A DNA stretch of 64,000 nucleotides, taken from positions 1-64,000 of the forward strand of contig DASXVO010000039.1 in assembly GCA_036504215.1 (NCBI GenBank). The letters run 5' to 3'. The notes under the pieces are model-generated. The model made no database searches. It saw only the letters and a program-made list of their open reading frames with translations, and was not told the origin of the DNA. This DNA comes from Vicinamibacterales bacterium. Its GTDB lineage: Bacteria > Acidobacteriota > Vicinamibacteria > Vicinamibacterales > Fen-181. This document shows, piece after piece, positions 35,182 through 48,598 of the stretch. The first letter of the stretch is position 1; each line of letters opens with the position of its first letter. Position numbers and translations under genes: made by a program.

Positions 35182-35682
35182 ATGTCCTTCGAGCGATTGT
35201 GGTCCCCCTGGCGGCTCGCCTACGTCAGCGGCAGCGGCGAGTCGGATGGGTGCGTCTTCTGCGACGCGCAGGTGCAGGAAGACGCGGCGCCCCTCGTGCT
35301 CTTCCGTGGCGCGACCTGCTTTGTCATCCTCAATCTGTTCCCTTACAACAACGGCCATTTGATGGTCGTGCCCAACCGCCACATCGCGACGCTCGCCACG
35401 GCGACGCCCGACGAACTCTCCGAGATGATTCGGCTGACGCGGTGCGCCGAGATGGCGCTGACCGAGGCCTACCATCCGCAGGGTCTGAACGTCGGGATGA
35501 ATCTGGGGCGGCCGGCCGGCGCGGGCGTGGCGGACCACATGCACATCCACGTCGTGCCGCGCTGGGCGGGCGACACGAACTTCATGTCCGTCGTGGGAAA
35601 CGTGCGCGTCGTGCCAGAGGAACTCGAGGCCACCGGGAACCGCCTCCGGCCGCTCTTCGAAACCCTGGTCCGGACGGCCTAG
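35182..35682 (+). CDS. HIT-family hydrolase/adenylyltransferase-like protein
   Basis: The 166-residue HIT protein has the catalytic triad motif HMHIHVV at residues 119-125 and the N-terminal zinc pair Cys24/Cys27. It begins FERLWSPWRLAYVSG, typical of the ATP/Ap4A-type HIT branch found in Acidobacteriota and Actinobacteria. It probably acts on a dinucleoside polyphosphate or nucleotide derivative. It follows the HU/IHF gene by seven bases. The 159-base gap to the next gene holds low-complexity sequence including a run of eight C. Confidence 0.9.
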   Translation: MSFERLWSPWRLAYVSGSGESDGCVFCDAQVQEDAAPLVLFRGATCFVILNLFPYNNGHLMVVPNRHIATLATATPDELSEMIRLTRCAEMALTEAYHPQGLNVGMNLGRPAGAGVADHMHIHVVPRWAGDTNFMSVVGNVRVVPEELEATGNRLRPLFETLVRTA

Positions 35683-35841
35683 CGACCGCCTTCTCCGTCC
35701 ATCGTCCTCCGGTCTGCGTTCCTAGCTCTCCACCGTATAAGGCACGAGGACGGTGCGCCGCGCCCCCCCCGCGTCCGAGATTCAATCGCGGGTCGGGACG
35801 TTACAACCGGGCCGCTCCCCGCCAATAACACAATGATGGCG

Positions 35842-37008
35842 TCATCCCAGCAGCTGCTTGGCAAGCGTCTGCAACTGCATGTTCGATGTGCCTTCGTAGA
35901 TCTGGCCGATCTTCGCGTCGCGGAACAGCTTCTCGACGGGGTAGTCCTTGACGTAACCGTACCCGCCGTAGAGCTGGACAGCCAGCGACGTGACTCGTTC
36001 GGCAACCTGCGACGAGAACAGCTTGCACATCGCCGCCTCGTTCAGGAACGGCCGGCCGCAATCGCGGAGGCGCGCCGCGTTGTACACGAGCAGCCGCGCG
36101 GCCTCGAGTTCGGTCGCCGCCTGGGCCAGCTGGAACTGCACGGCCTGGAAATCGGCGATGGCCTTGCCGAACTGCCTTCGCTCCTTCGTGTACGCGACCG
36201 CGTGATCGAGGGCCCCTTGCGTCAGGCCAATCATCTGGGCGCCGATGCCGATGCGGCCTTCGTTCAGCGTCTCGATGGCGACCTTGTAGCCCTTGCCGAC
36301 CTCACCGAGCACGTTCTGCCCAGGGACGATGCAGTCCTCGAAGAGCAGCTCGCACGTGCTGCTCGCGCGAATGCCGAGCTTGTCCTCCTTCTTGCCGACC
36401 GTGAAGCCGGGGCAGCCGCGTTCGACGAGGAACGCCGTGATTCCGCGATAGCCGGCGTCGGGCTTCACGTTGGCGAAGACGATGAACAGGTCGGCTTCAT
36501 TGCCGTTGGTGATCCAGAGTTTCTGACCGTTCAGGCGGAAGCCGTCGCCGCTTTCGACGGCCCGCGTCGCCATCGCGAACGCATCGCTGCCCGATCCGGC
36601 CTCGGAGAGCGCGTAGGCACCCACCGTGCGGCTGGCGAGCGCCGGCAGGAACCGCCGCTTCACGTCGTCGGTGCCCCAGCGCATCAATGCGTTGATGACG
36701 AGCGTGTTGTGAACGTCCACGAGAACGCCGATGGAGGGGTCGACCTGTGACAGCGCTTCCACGGCGAGCACCGCGTGAAAGAAGCGCGCGCCGGCGCCGC
36801 CGAAGCTCTCGGGGATCTCGATGCCCATCACCCCGAGCGCGAACAGGTCATCGACGAGCGGCCGACCAACCTTGGCATGTTCGTCCATCTCGCGGACGAG
36901 GGGCCGGATGCGCTGCTGCGCGAACTCGAGCACGCTGTCACGGAAGAGTTGCTCGTCCTCGGCGAGAACGGTGAGGGGAACGCCGCTCTGGAGCGATTCC
37001 TGGTCCAT
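35842..37008 (-). CDS. Acyl-CoA dehydrogenase (short/medium-chain type)
   Basis: The 388-residue flavoprotein introduces a trans-2 double bond into acyl-CoA. The FAD-site segment AYALSEAGSGSDA is at 131-143, LWITNGNEADLF follows, and the catalytic base is Glu372 in IYEGTSNMQ. The EGTS motif is typical of short-chain, glutaryl and related enzymes. The ATG at 37008 has an AGGAG at good distance, whereas the upstream ATGs are too close to it. It is divergent from the VWA gene over 66 bases. Confidence 0.95.
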   Translation of the reverse strand: MDQESLQSGVPLTVLAEDEQLFRDSVLEFAQQRIRPLVREMDEHAKVGRPLVDDLFALGVMGIEIPESFGGAGARFFHAVLAVEALSQVDPSIGVLVDVHNTLVINALMRWGTDDVKRRFLPALASRTVGAYALSEAGSGSDAFAMATRAVESGDGFRLNGQKLWITNGNEADLFIVFANVKPDAGYRGITAFLVERGCPGFTVGKKEDKLGIRASSTCELLFEDCIVPGQNVLGEVGKGYKVAIETLNEGRIGIGAQMIGLTQGALDHAVAYTKERRQFGKAIADFQAVQFQLAQAATELEAARLLVYNAARLRDCGRPFLNEAAMCKLFSSQVAERVTSLAVQLYGGYGYVKDYPVEKLFRDAKIGQIYEGTSNMQLQTLAKQLLG

Positions 37009-37036
37009 TGGCATGTCTCCTGGGAAGAACACATAA

Positions 37037-37045
37037 TGTTATCAT
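37037..37045 (+). promoter_or_regulatory. Extended -10 element for the VWA gene
   Basis: TGTTATCAT fits TG-n-TAnnnT and lies 29 bases before the ATG at 37075. It overlaps an alternative ATG at 37036, which argues that the downstream ATG is the real start. Confidence 0.45.
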
Positions 37046-37074
37046 CAACGTATCCAGACAATCGGGCTCTCCCT

Positions 37075-41171
<4,097 letters not shown>

Positions 41172-41186
41172 AATACCTGCATGTCC

Positions 41187-41223
41187 GGTGGCGCGGGGCC
41201 CCTCTCCCGCGCCACCGCCTTTT
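41187..41223 (+). terminator. Rho-independent terminator of gdhA
   Basis: GGTGGCGCGGG (41187-41197) pairs with CCCGCGCCACC (41206-41216) in an eleven-base-pair stem with an eight-base loop, followed by GCCTTTT. It lies 15 bases after the gdhA stop and just before the next gene. Confidence 0.8.
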
Positions 41224-41241
41224 CGTTCCCTCACACCCGTC

Positions 41242-44205
41242 ATGGCCGAAATCGCACCAGAGACCGGCGCGCTCGCCTTCGGCCGTTTTCGCGGCTTCCA
41301 GGATCTCGCCCAGCATCGCATCGAGAACATCCTGCTCGTCAGCAGCGTGTACGACTCGTTCATCCTCGCGGAGGACGGACAGCTCGGCGAGGTGATTCTC
41401 GGAGAGTTTCTCGACCTGAGCTTCCGTCACAGCCCGGGGATCACGCGCGTGTCGTCAGGCGTCGAGGCGCTGGAACTCGCGGCCGCCGGCCGCTTCAACC
41501 TGATCATCTCGTCCATGCACGTCGGTGACATGGACGCGCTCACGCTGGCGCGGCGCGTGCGGGCGGCCGGGCTCGACATTCCGGTCGTGCTGCTCGCCTA
41601 CGACAGCCGCGAGCTGTCGCTCTTCCTTGCGCGCCACGACGCCCGCGACCTCGAGCGCGTCTACCTCTGGCAGGGCGACACGACGATACTGCTCGCCATC
41701 GTCAAGGACATCGAGGACCGCCGCAACGTCGCGCGCGACGCCGCCCTGATGGGCGTGCAGGTGATCATCGTCATCGAGGACAACGTCCGGTACTACTCGT
41801 CGTTCCTGCCGGTGATCTACGCGGAACTGATGCACCAGTCGCAGCAACTCGCGCCGGAGGGCGTGAACCTCTCGCATCGGCTGATGCGAATCCAGGCGAG
41901 GCCGAAGATCCTCCTCTGCGGGACGTTCGAGGAGGCATGGGATGCGTTCTCCCGGTACCAGGAAAACGTGCTCGGCGTCATCTCCGACATCGAATTCCCG
42001 ATGAACGGTGCGGTGTCGCCCGAGGCCGGCGCCGAATTCGCGCGCCAGGTGCGCGCCGTGCATCCCGACGTGCCGGTCATGCTCCAGTCCAGCATTCCGG
42101 AGAACAGGCTGGTCGCCGAGTCGGTGGGTGCGGCGTTCGTCCTCAAGGATTCGCCGGTGCTGCTCCACGAGTTGCGCCAGTTCATGGTGGAGAACTTCGG
42201 GTTCGGCGACTTCGTCTTTCGGCTGCCGGACGGCGACGAGGTGGGCCGCGCGACCGATCTGCGGTCGCTGGAGGAGCTGCTCCACACGGTGCCAGGGGAG
42301 AGCATCGCCTACCACTCCGAGCGCAACCACTTCTCGAAATGGCTGAAGGCGCGCACCGAGTTCGCCGTCGCGCACCACATGCGCCCGCGCAAGGTGTCCG
42401 ATTTTCCCGACGATGAAGCGCTGCGCCGCGATTTGATCGACTCGATCGAGCGGTACCGCGAACAGCGGGAGCGCTCCGTGATTGCCGACTTCGATCGCCA
42501 TACCTTCGACCGTCGAAGCCGGTTCACGCGGATCGGCGGCGGCTCGCTCGGCGGGAAGGCTCGCGGCCTGGCGTTCGTGAACATGCTGCTCGATCAATAC
42601 GCCGTCCGCGACAGCTTCCCCGACGCGCGGGTGACCGTGCCCCCCTCGGTCGTGGTCGCGACCGACGTCTTCGATCGGTTCCTCGACGAGAACGGGCTGC
42701 GCGGCTTCGCGATCGGCTGCGACGACGATGATGAAGTTCTGAGCCGGTTCCTGGATGCGCCGCTGCCCGATGACATCGTCGTGAATCTCGACGCGTTCCT
42801 CGATCTGATCCGGTACCCGCTGGCCGTGCGTTCGTCGAGTCTGCTGGAGGATTCGCAGTACCAGCCCTTTGCCGGGATCTACTCGACATTCATGCTGGCC
42901 AACGACGATGCGGATCCGCGGGTGAGGCTCGGACAGCTCCAGGACGCGATTCGGCGCGTGTTTGCGTCCACCTTCTCGCAGCACGCGAAGCGGTACCTGA
43001 GTGCGACACCGTACAGGCTCGAGGAAGAGAAGATGGCGGTGATCCTGCAGAAGCTCGTGGGCACCCCGCACGGCCCGCGCTTCTATCCGGACTTCGCCGG
43101 CGTGGCCCGGTCGCACAACTTCTACCCGGTGCCCCCGCTCGGGGCGGCCGACGGCGTGGCCGCCGTGGCGCTCGGCCTCGGGATGACGGTGGTGGACGGA
43201 GAAGCCTGCCTGCGGTTCTGTCCGCGCTACCCGCACCACCTCCTGCAGTTCTCGTCGGTCAAGCTGGCGCTCAGGAATTCCCAGCGGCAGTTCTACGCGC
43301 TCCAGCTCGGCGAACCCGGGGAGGGCGATGGGCCGCGCGGCGGCGAGCTCACACGCTTCGGGCTCGACATCGCCGAAGCCGACGGCACGCTGGCGATGCT
43401 CGCCTCGACCTACTCGAGCGAGAATGACGCCATCTACGACGGCACCTCGCGTCCGGGCGTTCGACTCATCAGCTTCGCGCCGATCCTCAAGCACGGGTTC
43501 TTCCCGCTCCCGGAAATCCTGACGCGCATGCTGGAGATCGGTGAGGCGGGCACCAGCTCGGCCGTCGAGGTCGAATTCGCGGTGACCTTCCCGCTGAGAC
43601 CCGGTGAGCCCGCGGAATTCGCGTTCCTCCAACTTCGGCCGCTGGCCTTGTCGCGCGAGGCAGCGGAACTGGCCATAACCGACGAGGACCGCGCCGCGGC
43701 CATCTGTCACAGTCGGTCGGTGATGGGCAATGGTCGGCTCGATACCATCCGGGATATTGTCGTCGTCGACTTCCATCGGTTCGAACGCGAGCGCAGTCAG
43801 GACGTGGCGTTCGATGTCGCGCGGTTCAACCGCCAGTTGCTGGCGGACAACGTGCCGTACGTGCTGGTCGGTGTCGGACGATGGGGATCGAGCGAGCCGT
43901 TCCTGGGGATTCCCGTGGCCTGGGATCAAATCGCCGGCGCGCGTGCCATCGTCGAGGCCGGCTTCCGCGACTTCACCGTCACGCCGTCTCAGGGCACGCA
44001 CTTCTTCCAGAACCTCACCTCGTCGAACGTGGGGTACTTCACGGTGAACCCGGATGCCGGTGACGGATTCGTGGACTGGGATTGGCTGGCAGCGCAGCCG
44101 GCGGTTGCCGAGGCGTCGTGCGTCCGTCACCTCCGCTTCGGGACGCCACTGGTCGTGAAGATGAACGGCAAGACGAACGAAGGCGCCATTCTGAAGCCGG
44201 CGTAG
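41242..44205 (+). CDS. Receiver-receiver-PPDK_N (PEP-synthase-like ATP-binding) protein
   Basis: The 987-residue protein has two N-terminal response-regulator-like domains (about 28-155 and 172-320). The second has VIIVIEDN and VISDIEFP with Asp249 as the likely phospho-acceptor site. From about residue 425 comes a PPDK_N/PEP-synthase ATP-grasp region: IGGGSLGGKARGLAFVN (Lys439), then YPLAVRSSSLLEDSQYQPFAGIYSTF and VEVEFAVTF...FAFLQLRPL. The phosphohistidine swivel domain and PEP-binding barrel of true PEP synthase are missing, replaced by about 150 other residues. It may be a kinase-like relay enzyme rather than a pyruvate enzyme. It follows gdhA but has its own start after the terminator. 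Confidence 0.82.
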   Translation: MAEIAPETGALAFGRFRGFQDLAQHRIENILLVSSVYDSFILAEDGQLGEVILGEFLDLSFRHSPGITRVSSGVEALELAAAGRFNLIISSMHVGDMDALTLARRVRAAGLDIPVVLLAYDSRELSLFLARHDARDLERVYLWQGDTTILLAIVKDIEDRRNVARDAALMGVQVIIVIEDNVRYYSSFLPVIYAELMHQSQQLAPEGVNLSHRLMRIQARPKILLCGTFEEAWDAFSRYQENVLGVISDIEFPMNGAVSPEAGAEFARQVRAVHPDVPVMLQSSIPENRLVAESVGAAFVLKDSPVLLHELRQFMVENFGFGDFVFRLPDGDEVGRATDLRSLEELLHTVPGESIAYHSERNHFSKWLKARTEFAVAHHMRPRKVSDFPDDEALRRDLIDSIERYREQRERSVIADFDRHTFDRRSRFTRIGGGSLGGKARGLAFVNMLLDQYAVRDSFPDARVTVPPSVVVATDVFDRFLDENGLRGFAIGCDDDDEVLSRFLDAPLPDDIVVNLDAFLDLIRYPLAVRSSSLLEDSQYQPFAGIYSTFMLANDDADPRVRLGQLQDAIRRVFASTFSQHAKRYLSATPYRLEEEKMAVILQKLVGTPHGPRFYPDFAGVARSHNFYPVPPLGAADGVAAVALGLGMTVVDGEACLRFCPRYPHHLLQFSSVKLALRNSQRQFYALQLGEPGEGDGPRGGELTRFGLDIAEADGTLAMLASTYSSENDAIYDGTSRPGVRLISFAPILKHGFFPLPEILTRMLEIGEAGTSSAVEVEFAVTFPLRPGEPAEFAFLQLRPLALSREAAELAITDEDRAAAICHSRSVMGNGRLDTIRDIVVVDFHRFERERSQDVAFDVARFNRQLLADNVPYVLVGVGRWGSSEPFLGIPVAWDQIAGARAIVEAGFRDFTVTPSQGTHFFQNLTSSNVGYFTVNPDAGDGFVDWDWLAAQPAVAEASCVRHLRFGTPLVVKMNGKTNEGAILKPA

Positions 44206-44218
44206 ACGCGGCGTCGGC

Positions 44219-44452
44219 TCAGTTGTGGGCGGTCTTGTCGAGATAGGCGCGCAGTCGGAGCCGCAACTCCCGGGGCAAGTCCTCCTCTCGAAGCGAGTGG
44301 AGAAGGCCGACCGTGGCGCGATAGGTGGACAGGGCCGCCTCGCAGCCCGGGCAGTCGCTCAGATGGCGCTCGAGGCTCCGACGCTCCCGCTCGGGCAGGC
44401 GCCCTTCCAGGAAGTCGGCCAGCAGCGCGAGGATCTCAGGGCAGGAGGGCAT
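44219..44452 (-). CDS. Small zf-HC2 zinc-finger protein, anti-sigma-like
   Basis: The 77-residue protein has the pattern Cys4...His-x3-Cys-x2-Cys (SCPEI, then HLSDCPGC), the zinc site of ZAS-type anti-sigma factors. It has no transmembrane segment and no sigma gene directly adjacent. It may be a soluble anti-sigma factor or a regulator of the outer-membrane gene upstream. The region before it (44453-44573) consists of low-complexity repeats. Confidence 0.75.
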   Translation of the reverse strand: MPSCPEILALLADFLEGRLPERERRSLERHLSDCPGCEAALSTYRATVGLLHSLREEDLPRELRLRLRAYLDKTAHN

Positions 44453-44465
44453 GAGGACAGAGTAG

Positions 44466-44545
44466 ACGGAAAACGGAAAACGGGGAACGGAGAACCGAAA
44501 ACGGCATCTTCGACCCGTTCTCCGTCCCTCGTCCCCCGTTCCTCG
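44466..44545. repeat. A/G-rich low-complexity repeat with inverted second half
   Basis: The left part repeats ACGGAAAACGG and GGGGAACGGAGAAC (44466-44504). The right part carries the reverse complement sense (GTTCTCCGTCCCTCGTCCCC, about 44517-44545). The layout is again snap-back. Weaker relatives are seen at 35691-35725 and 20881-20960. Confidence 0.55.
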
Positions 44546-44573
44546 ACTCCCGCCGCGGCCGCCGAGCGGCTGG

Positions 44574-47500
44574 CTACCAGTCGTACCCGATCCAGAACGC
44601 GAAGCGTGGCTTGCGCCAGCTGGCGGCGGCGCTGTCGCCGAAGAGCGCGTTCTCCCAGTTCTTGTTGAACAACGTCCGCCACGACCAGTCGAAGTGGATC
44701 GGGAAGCCCAGCATGAAGGTCTCGACGCCGACGCCATACGAGGCCCGGCCGTCGCGCAGGCGGAACCCGCTGACCGTGCGCGCGTCGCCGTAGACAGGTA
44801 TGAGATTGCCCTGCGCGTCCTGAGCCGAGCCCGTGAGCGGCGTGAAGGTCTCCGGCTGCGACGTCGCGAACTTGAACGGCGTGCCGTTGTACCAGCCGCC
44901 GCCGATGTCGAAGAAGAACGTCCCGCGCACGCCGCCCATCACGCCAACCGGCGTGAGCATGGCCTCGATGATCGGGAACCGCAGTTCGGCGTTCGCGTAC
45001 AACGCGTTGTGTCCGATGAACTCGAGGTAGTCGTACCCCCGCATGTCGGAGTTTCCGCCGAAGTAGGTGTAGTCGGGATAGTCGCCCCAGCTCTTGAACC
45101 CTCGGAACCGCAGCGCAAGCACGCCGTTGGTTGCCAGACGCTGGTAGTACCGCAGGTCTGCATCCACCGTCTGGCGTGACAGGAGGCTGCCAATCTTCGG
45201 CGAGACATCGTACGAGAGAGAGAGGGTGTTGCCCGCCAGGGGCCCGTACTCCCGGAAGACCGTCGTTTCCTGGACGAACCGCACACCGAGCGGCATCGTC
45301 GTCCCGTTATTGAGGAGCGTCCGGCCATAGAGCGACTGCTGGTACTGGTTCGAGTAGTCCTGCAGCGCGGGATCGTTGAACTCCTCGCTGTAGTAGACCA
45401 GTCCGCCCGACAATTCGACGCGTCGATAGGTGTCGAGCGGGTAGATGCCAAACACGGTGCCGCCGCGCATCGTCCGCGTGGCGGTCGCATCGCTGCGGCT
45501 CAGGAACTGCGTGTACACAGGGTCGTAGTACGCGCTGTTGCCGTAGAAGAACTGCTTCTGCTGGAAGCCCTGGACAGCCCACTGGAGGCGGTGAGAGACG
45601 TCCTGGTACGATCCGGCAAACGTCGTGTACTGCTGGATCGCTCCCACGGTGAACGTGAACCGGTGGTCACCGAGCACGTCGCTCAGCGCGAGTTCCGTCC
45701 CGCCGAACACGTCCCAATTGCTGGTGACGCCCACCGCGATCGGCGGCCGCCCTTCCATGAACATCTTCTCGAACTTGCCCTTCTTCTTCTGGTTCTGCGC
45801 GACCAGCGTGTGGCTGAGGGGCGCCTGGAAGTCGATGATGGGCCCGGGCGCGCCGAAGTCCGCCGTCGTCGCCGTCTTGAGGGGCTTGGTCAGATCCATC
45901 GCGTGGAGGCCGTACTCACCCTTGTAGTAGGTGATGAACGCGACCTTCGAGTTCTTTCCCTCCTTGAGGATGACCGGCGACGTGTTGCCGCCGAGTGAGT
46001 CGGTGAACTGCTTCAACTCGCCGTTCTTCAGGTTCAGCGTCCACAGATTGTAGATGTTGCCGTTGCGCGCCACCTCCGGGTCGACCGACTGGGTCGGATC
46101 GATCGCGGTCGACGCGAAGACGAGCGTCTCGGCGTCGAGGAACCGCGCGGCGGCGTCGTCGTGCGTGCCGAAGGTGAGTTGCGTCTTCTTCTTGGTGTCC
46201 AGGTCGAAGCGGAAGAGTTTCTCGTTGCCGCTGACGCGCGCCAGGTACACGAGGTACTTGCCGTCGGGCGAGAAGGTCGGCGCGTAGTTGTAGAACTGGT
46301 CGGCAGTGATGTTCGTGATCGCGCCGTCGCCGAGATTCACGCTGAAAATGTCGCTCTTCGCGTTTCGAAGGCCCGAGAAGACGATAGAGCGTCCGTCGGG
46401 CGAGAAGCACGGCGACTCGGGCTCGTCCACGCTCAGCGGGATCCGCTGCACGGTCTTTCGCGAGACGACATCCTCGACGATGAGTCCCTTTTCCTTGCCC
46501 ATGCGGACGACGTAGGCGAGGCGGTCGCCACCTGGGGCCCAGCCCATCCACGGGACCGTGTTCCATCGCGTGCCCGGGATCGAGATCGAGTCGAAGCCCC
46601 GATCCTGGTCGAAGCCGGGCGTCAGGTTGCGCACGACCTGACCGTCCTTCGACGAGATGAGGATGATGTCGTACTCGCGGTCCTTGCGGTTGCCGGTGAA
46701 GATGGCGATGAGATCGCCGGACGGAGACGGCTCGGCCGACAGCGCGCTGACGTACCGTGTCTTCTCGGGGTTGGGCGCGAGGTCGCGGCCGTAGTCCGCG
46801 GGCCGTTCCTTGTCGCGGAACGGCTTGAAACGATCCTTCAGGTACTTCTCGAATTGCAGGTCGAAATCCTCGGCCTTCAGCTTGAAGGCCTCGTCGTACG
46901 CGCTGTCACCGCCACCGATTACGCTCTTGCGGAGAGAGAACAGGAACTGGCGGATGCCTTCCTTGCCCCAGCGCGACTCCATGAACTCGAACGCCGCGTG
47001 TCCGAGGTTGTAGATGAGGCGCGGGTTGGAGAAGTTGCCGTATCCCTCGAGTTTGCTCATCTTCGGCACGATGTCCGCGACCGCGGCGTCGCGGACGGTG
47101 GCCAGGTCGAGCGGCGCCCAGAATCCGGTCTCGTAGTCCGACAGGCCCTCGTTGATCCATAGCGGGGCCTCGCGGCGGATCAGCGACTGCGGAATGATGT
47201 CGAACTCGAAGATGTGCGTCAGTTCGTGGGTGATCGTCCGGTAGAGCAGATCGGGCGGCTCGTCGAGCGGCAGCAGCATGCGGTTGCGCGTCGGTTCGGC
47301 GAACGCGGCCACGCCTTCCTGGGCGGCGCCCGGGATGACGTTCTGCTGCTCGAACTCCACGTGCGTCTTGAACAGGATCAGCGGCACCTTGAACGCCAGG
47401 TCGTGTTTCAGGTCGGCGCTGACCTGCTGGTACCCGCTCTCGGCGTAGCCGGCCACGCGTTCGAGGTGCGTCGCCACCTCGCTGTAGTAGTAGATCTCGA

Positions 47501-47675
47501 AGTGGTCGGTCGCGTAGATGTGCCAATCGAAGTTGCCGTAGTGAACCAGGTTCTTGCCGTAGTAGGGGACGAAAGGCGTCTGTGCGCTCGTCACGCCGAC
47601 GGCGCCAGGGAGGGCCAGAGTCAGGGCGCAGGCGACGAGCATCGCCGAAAACGCACCCTTGGTGCGCGTACGCAT
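44574..47675 (-). CDS. Outer-membrane fusion: zinc peptidase, TolB-like propeller and beta-barrel
   Basis: The 1033-residue protein has a signal peptide (1-32). A gluzincin-like peptidase domain follows, with HELTH at residues 150-154 and WINEGLSDYE carrying a third ligand at Glu176. Next come WD40/PD40 repeats from about 310 to 600 (SPSGDLIAIFTG, FSPDGRSIVFSG, FSPDGKYLVYLA). The C-terminal half resembles a BamA/surface-antigen beta-barrel, with YFGGNSDMRGYDYLEF and a terminal strand FAFWIGYDW ending in aromatic Trp. The combination suggests an outer-membrane protein with a periplasmic or surface peptidase; activity is inferred from motifs only. The start follows GAGGTGACC. Confidence 0.85.
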   Translation of the reverse strand: MRTRTKGAFSAMLVACALTLALPGAVGVTSAQTPFVPYYGKNLVHYGNFDWHIYATDHFEIYYYSEVATHLERVAGYAESGYQQVSADLKHDLAFKVPLILFKTHVEFEQQNVIPGAAQEGVAAFAEPTRNRMLLPLDEPPDLLYRTITHELTHIFEFDIIPQSLIRREAPLWINEGLSDYETGFWAPLDLATVRDAAVADIVPKMSKLEGYGNFSNPRLIYNLGHAAFEFMESRWGKEGIRQFLFSLRKSVIGGGDSAYDEAFKLKAEDFDLQFEKYLKDRFKPFRDKERPADYGRDLAPNPEKTRYVSALSAEPSPSGDLIAIFTGNRKDREYDIILISSKDGQVVRNLTPGFDQDRGFDSISIPGTRWNTVPWMGWAPGGDRLAYVVRMGKEKGLIVEDVVSRKTVQRIPLSVDEPESPCFSPDGRSIVFSGLRNAKSDIFSVNLGDGAITNITADQFYNYAPTFSPDGKYLVYLARVSGNEKLFRFDLDTKKKTQLTFGTHDDAAARFLDAETLVFASTAIDPTQSVDPEVARNGNIYNLWTLNLKNGELKQFTDSLGGNTSPVILKEGKNSKVAFITYYKGEYGLHAMDLTKPLKTATTADFGAPGPIIDFQAPLSHTLVAQNQKKKGKFEKMFMEGRPPIAVGVTSNWDVFGGTELALSDVLGDHRFTFTVGAIQQYTTFAGSYQDVSHRLQWAVQGFQQKQFFYGNSAYYDPVYTQFLSRSDATATRTMRGGTVFGIYPLDTYRRVELSGGLVYYSEEFNDPALQDYSNQYQQSLYGRTLLNNGTTMPLGVRFVQETTVFREYGPLAGNTLSLSYDVSPKIGSLLSRQTVDADLRYYQRLATNGVLALRFRGFKSWGDYPDYTYFGGNSDMRGYDYLEFIGHNALYANAELRFPIIEAMLTPVGVMGGVRGTFFFDIGGGWYNGTPFKFATSQPETFTPLTGSAQDAQGNLIPVYGDARTVSGFRLRDGRASYGVGVETFMLGFPIHFDWSWRTLFNKNWENALFGDSAAASWRKPRFAFWIGYDW

Positions 47676-47982
47676 AGCGGTCACCTCGTTCAACGGATTT
47701 CGGGTACCGAGGACCGATGGGAAGCCCATGGGCGAATCTTACTGTTCACAACCAACGCGCTGCAACCGGATGGATCGGTCCCGAAGGCGGTGGAGCAAGA
47801 CTGATACCAGACGCGGCATTCCATTTTCGGCCTGTCTCGATGTCCTCTGTCCCCAATCGTTTTCGCCGTTCGTGCCTCGCAGGTGACAGCCCGCCTTTGC
47901 AGCCGGGCCGTCGTATGAAAGAATCTCGGGGGGGAATAATCCGGGCAACGGTGGGGTTCTACAAACCAGGCCCGGCAAGACG
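47676..47982. other. 307-base divergent intergenic region
   Basis: This gap separates the outer-membrane fusion gene and the ECF sigma gene. I see no gene or RNA in it. GGAATAAT at 47933-47940 followed after 15 bases by GTTCTA at 47956-47961 resembles ECF-type promoter boxes and could allow sigma autoregulation; this is weak evidence. Confidence 0.3.
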
Positions 47983-48552
47983 ATGGTGTTCACGCGAGGT
48001 CGTCGAGCGGGGCCGGCTGATGGCGGAACCGCGTCTGCCTTCGAGCGGGAGGCACTCGCGTGCCTGGACGGCCTGTATGGCACGGCAATCCGGTTGACCG
48101 CCAACCCAGCCGATGCCGAGGATCTGGTGCAGGACACCTATCTCAAGGCGTTTCGCGCGGTGGACCAGTTCGAACCCGGCACCAATCTGAGGGCTTGGCT
48201 GTTCACCATCCTGCACAATACGTTTCTCAACCGGCTTCGGCGCGCGGGAAAGGAACCGGTTGCGGTCGAGCCCGACGAGATAGAACGTACGGTGACCGCG
48301 ATGCTCGCCGGGCAGGCCGAAACTCCCGAGCAACTCCTGTTGCGCGACACGCTCGATCTGGACCTGCGCCGGGCGCTCGACGCGCTGCCGGCAGCGTTTC
48401 GCCAGGCGGTCTGGTTGCGCGATGTCGAGGAGTTCACATACGCGGAGATCGCCGGGATGCTGAATGTCCCGATCGGCACCGTGATGTCGCGCATTTCGCG
48501 GGGACGCCGGATGCTGTACGACCGTCTGAGTCCCGCGCCGCGTGAACAGTAG
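47983..48552 (+). CDS. ECF-subfamily RNA polymerase sigma factor
   Basis: The 189-residue product has region 2 ([29 protein letters not shown], then [20 protein letters not shown]) and region 4 ([44 protein letters not shown]). This is a group IV sigma of the SigE/RpoE-like kind. The next gene encodes its probable membrane anti-sigma factor. Envelope stress or redox control is plausible given the TlpA-like protein downstream. Confidence 0.94.
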   Translation: MVFTRGRRAGPADGGTASAFEREALACLDGLYGTAIRLTANPADAEDLVQDTYLKAFRAVDQFEPGTNLRAWLFTILHNTFLNRLRRAGKEPVAVEPDEIERTVTAMLAGQAETPEQLLLRDTLDLDLRRALDALPAAFRQAVWLRDVEEFTYAEIAGMLNVPIGTVMSRISRGRRMLYDRLSPAPREQ

Positions 48553-48598
48553 ACGCGGCACGATGCCCGTACGACGCGGCCTGTCGTTGGAAGCTGAG

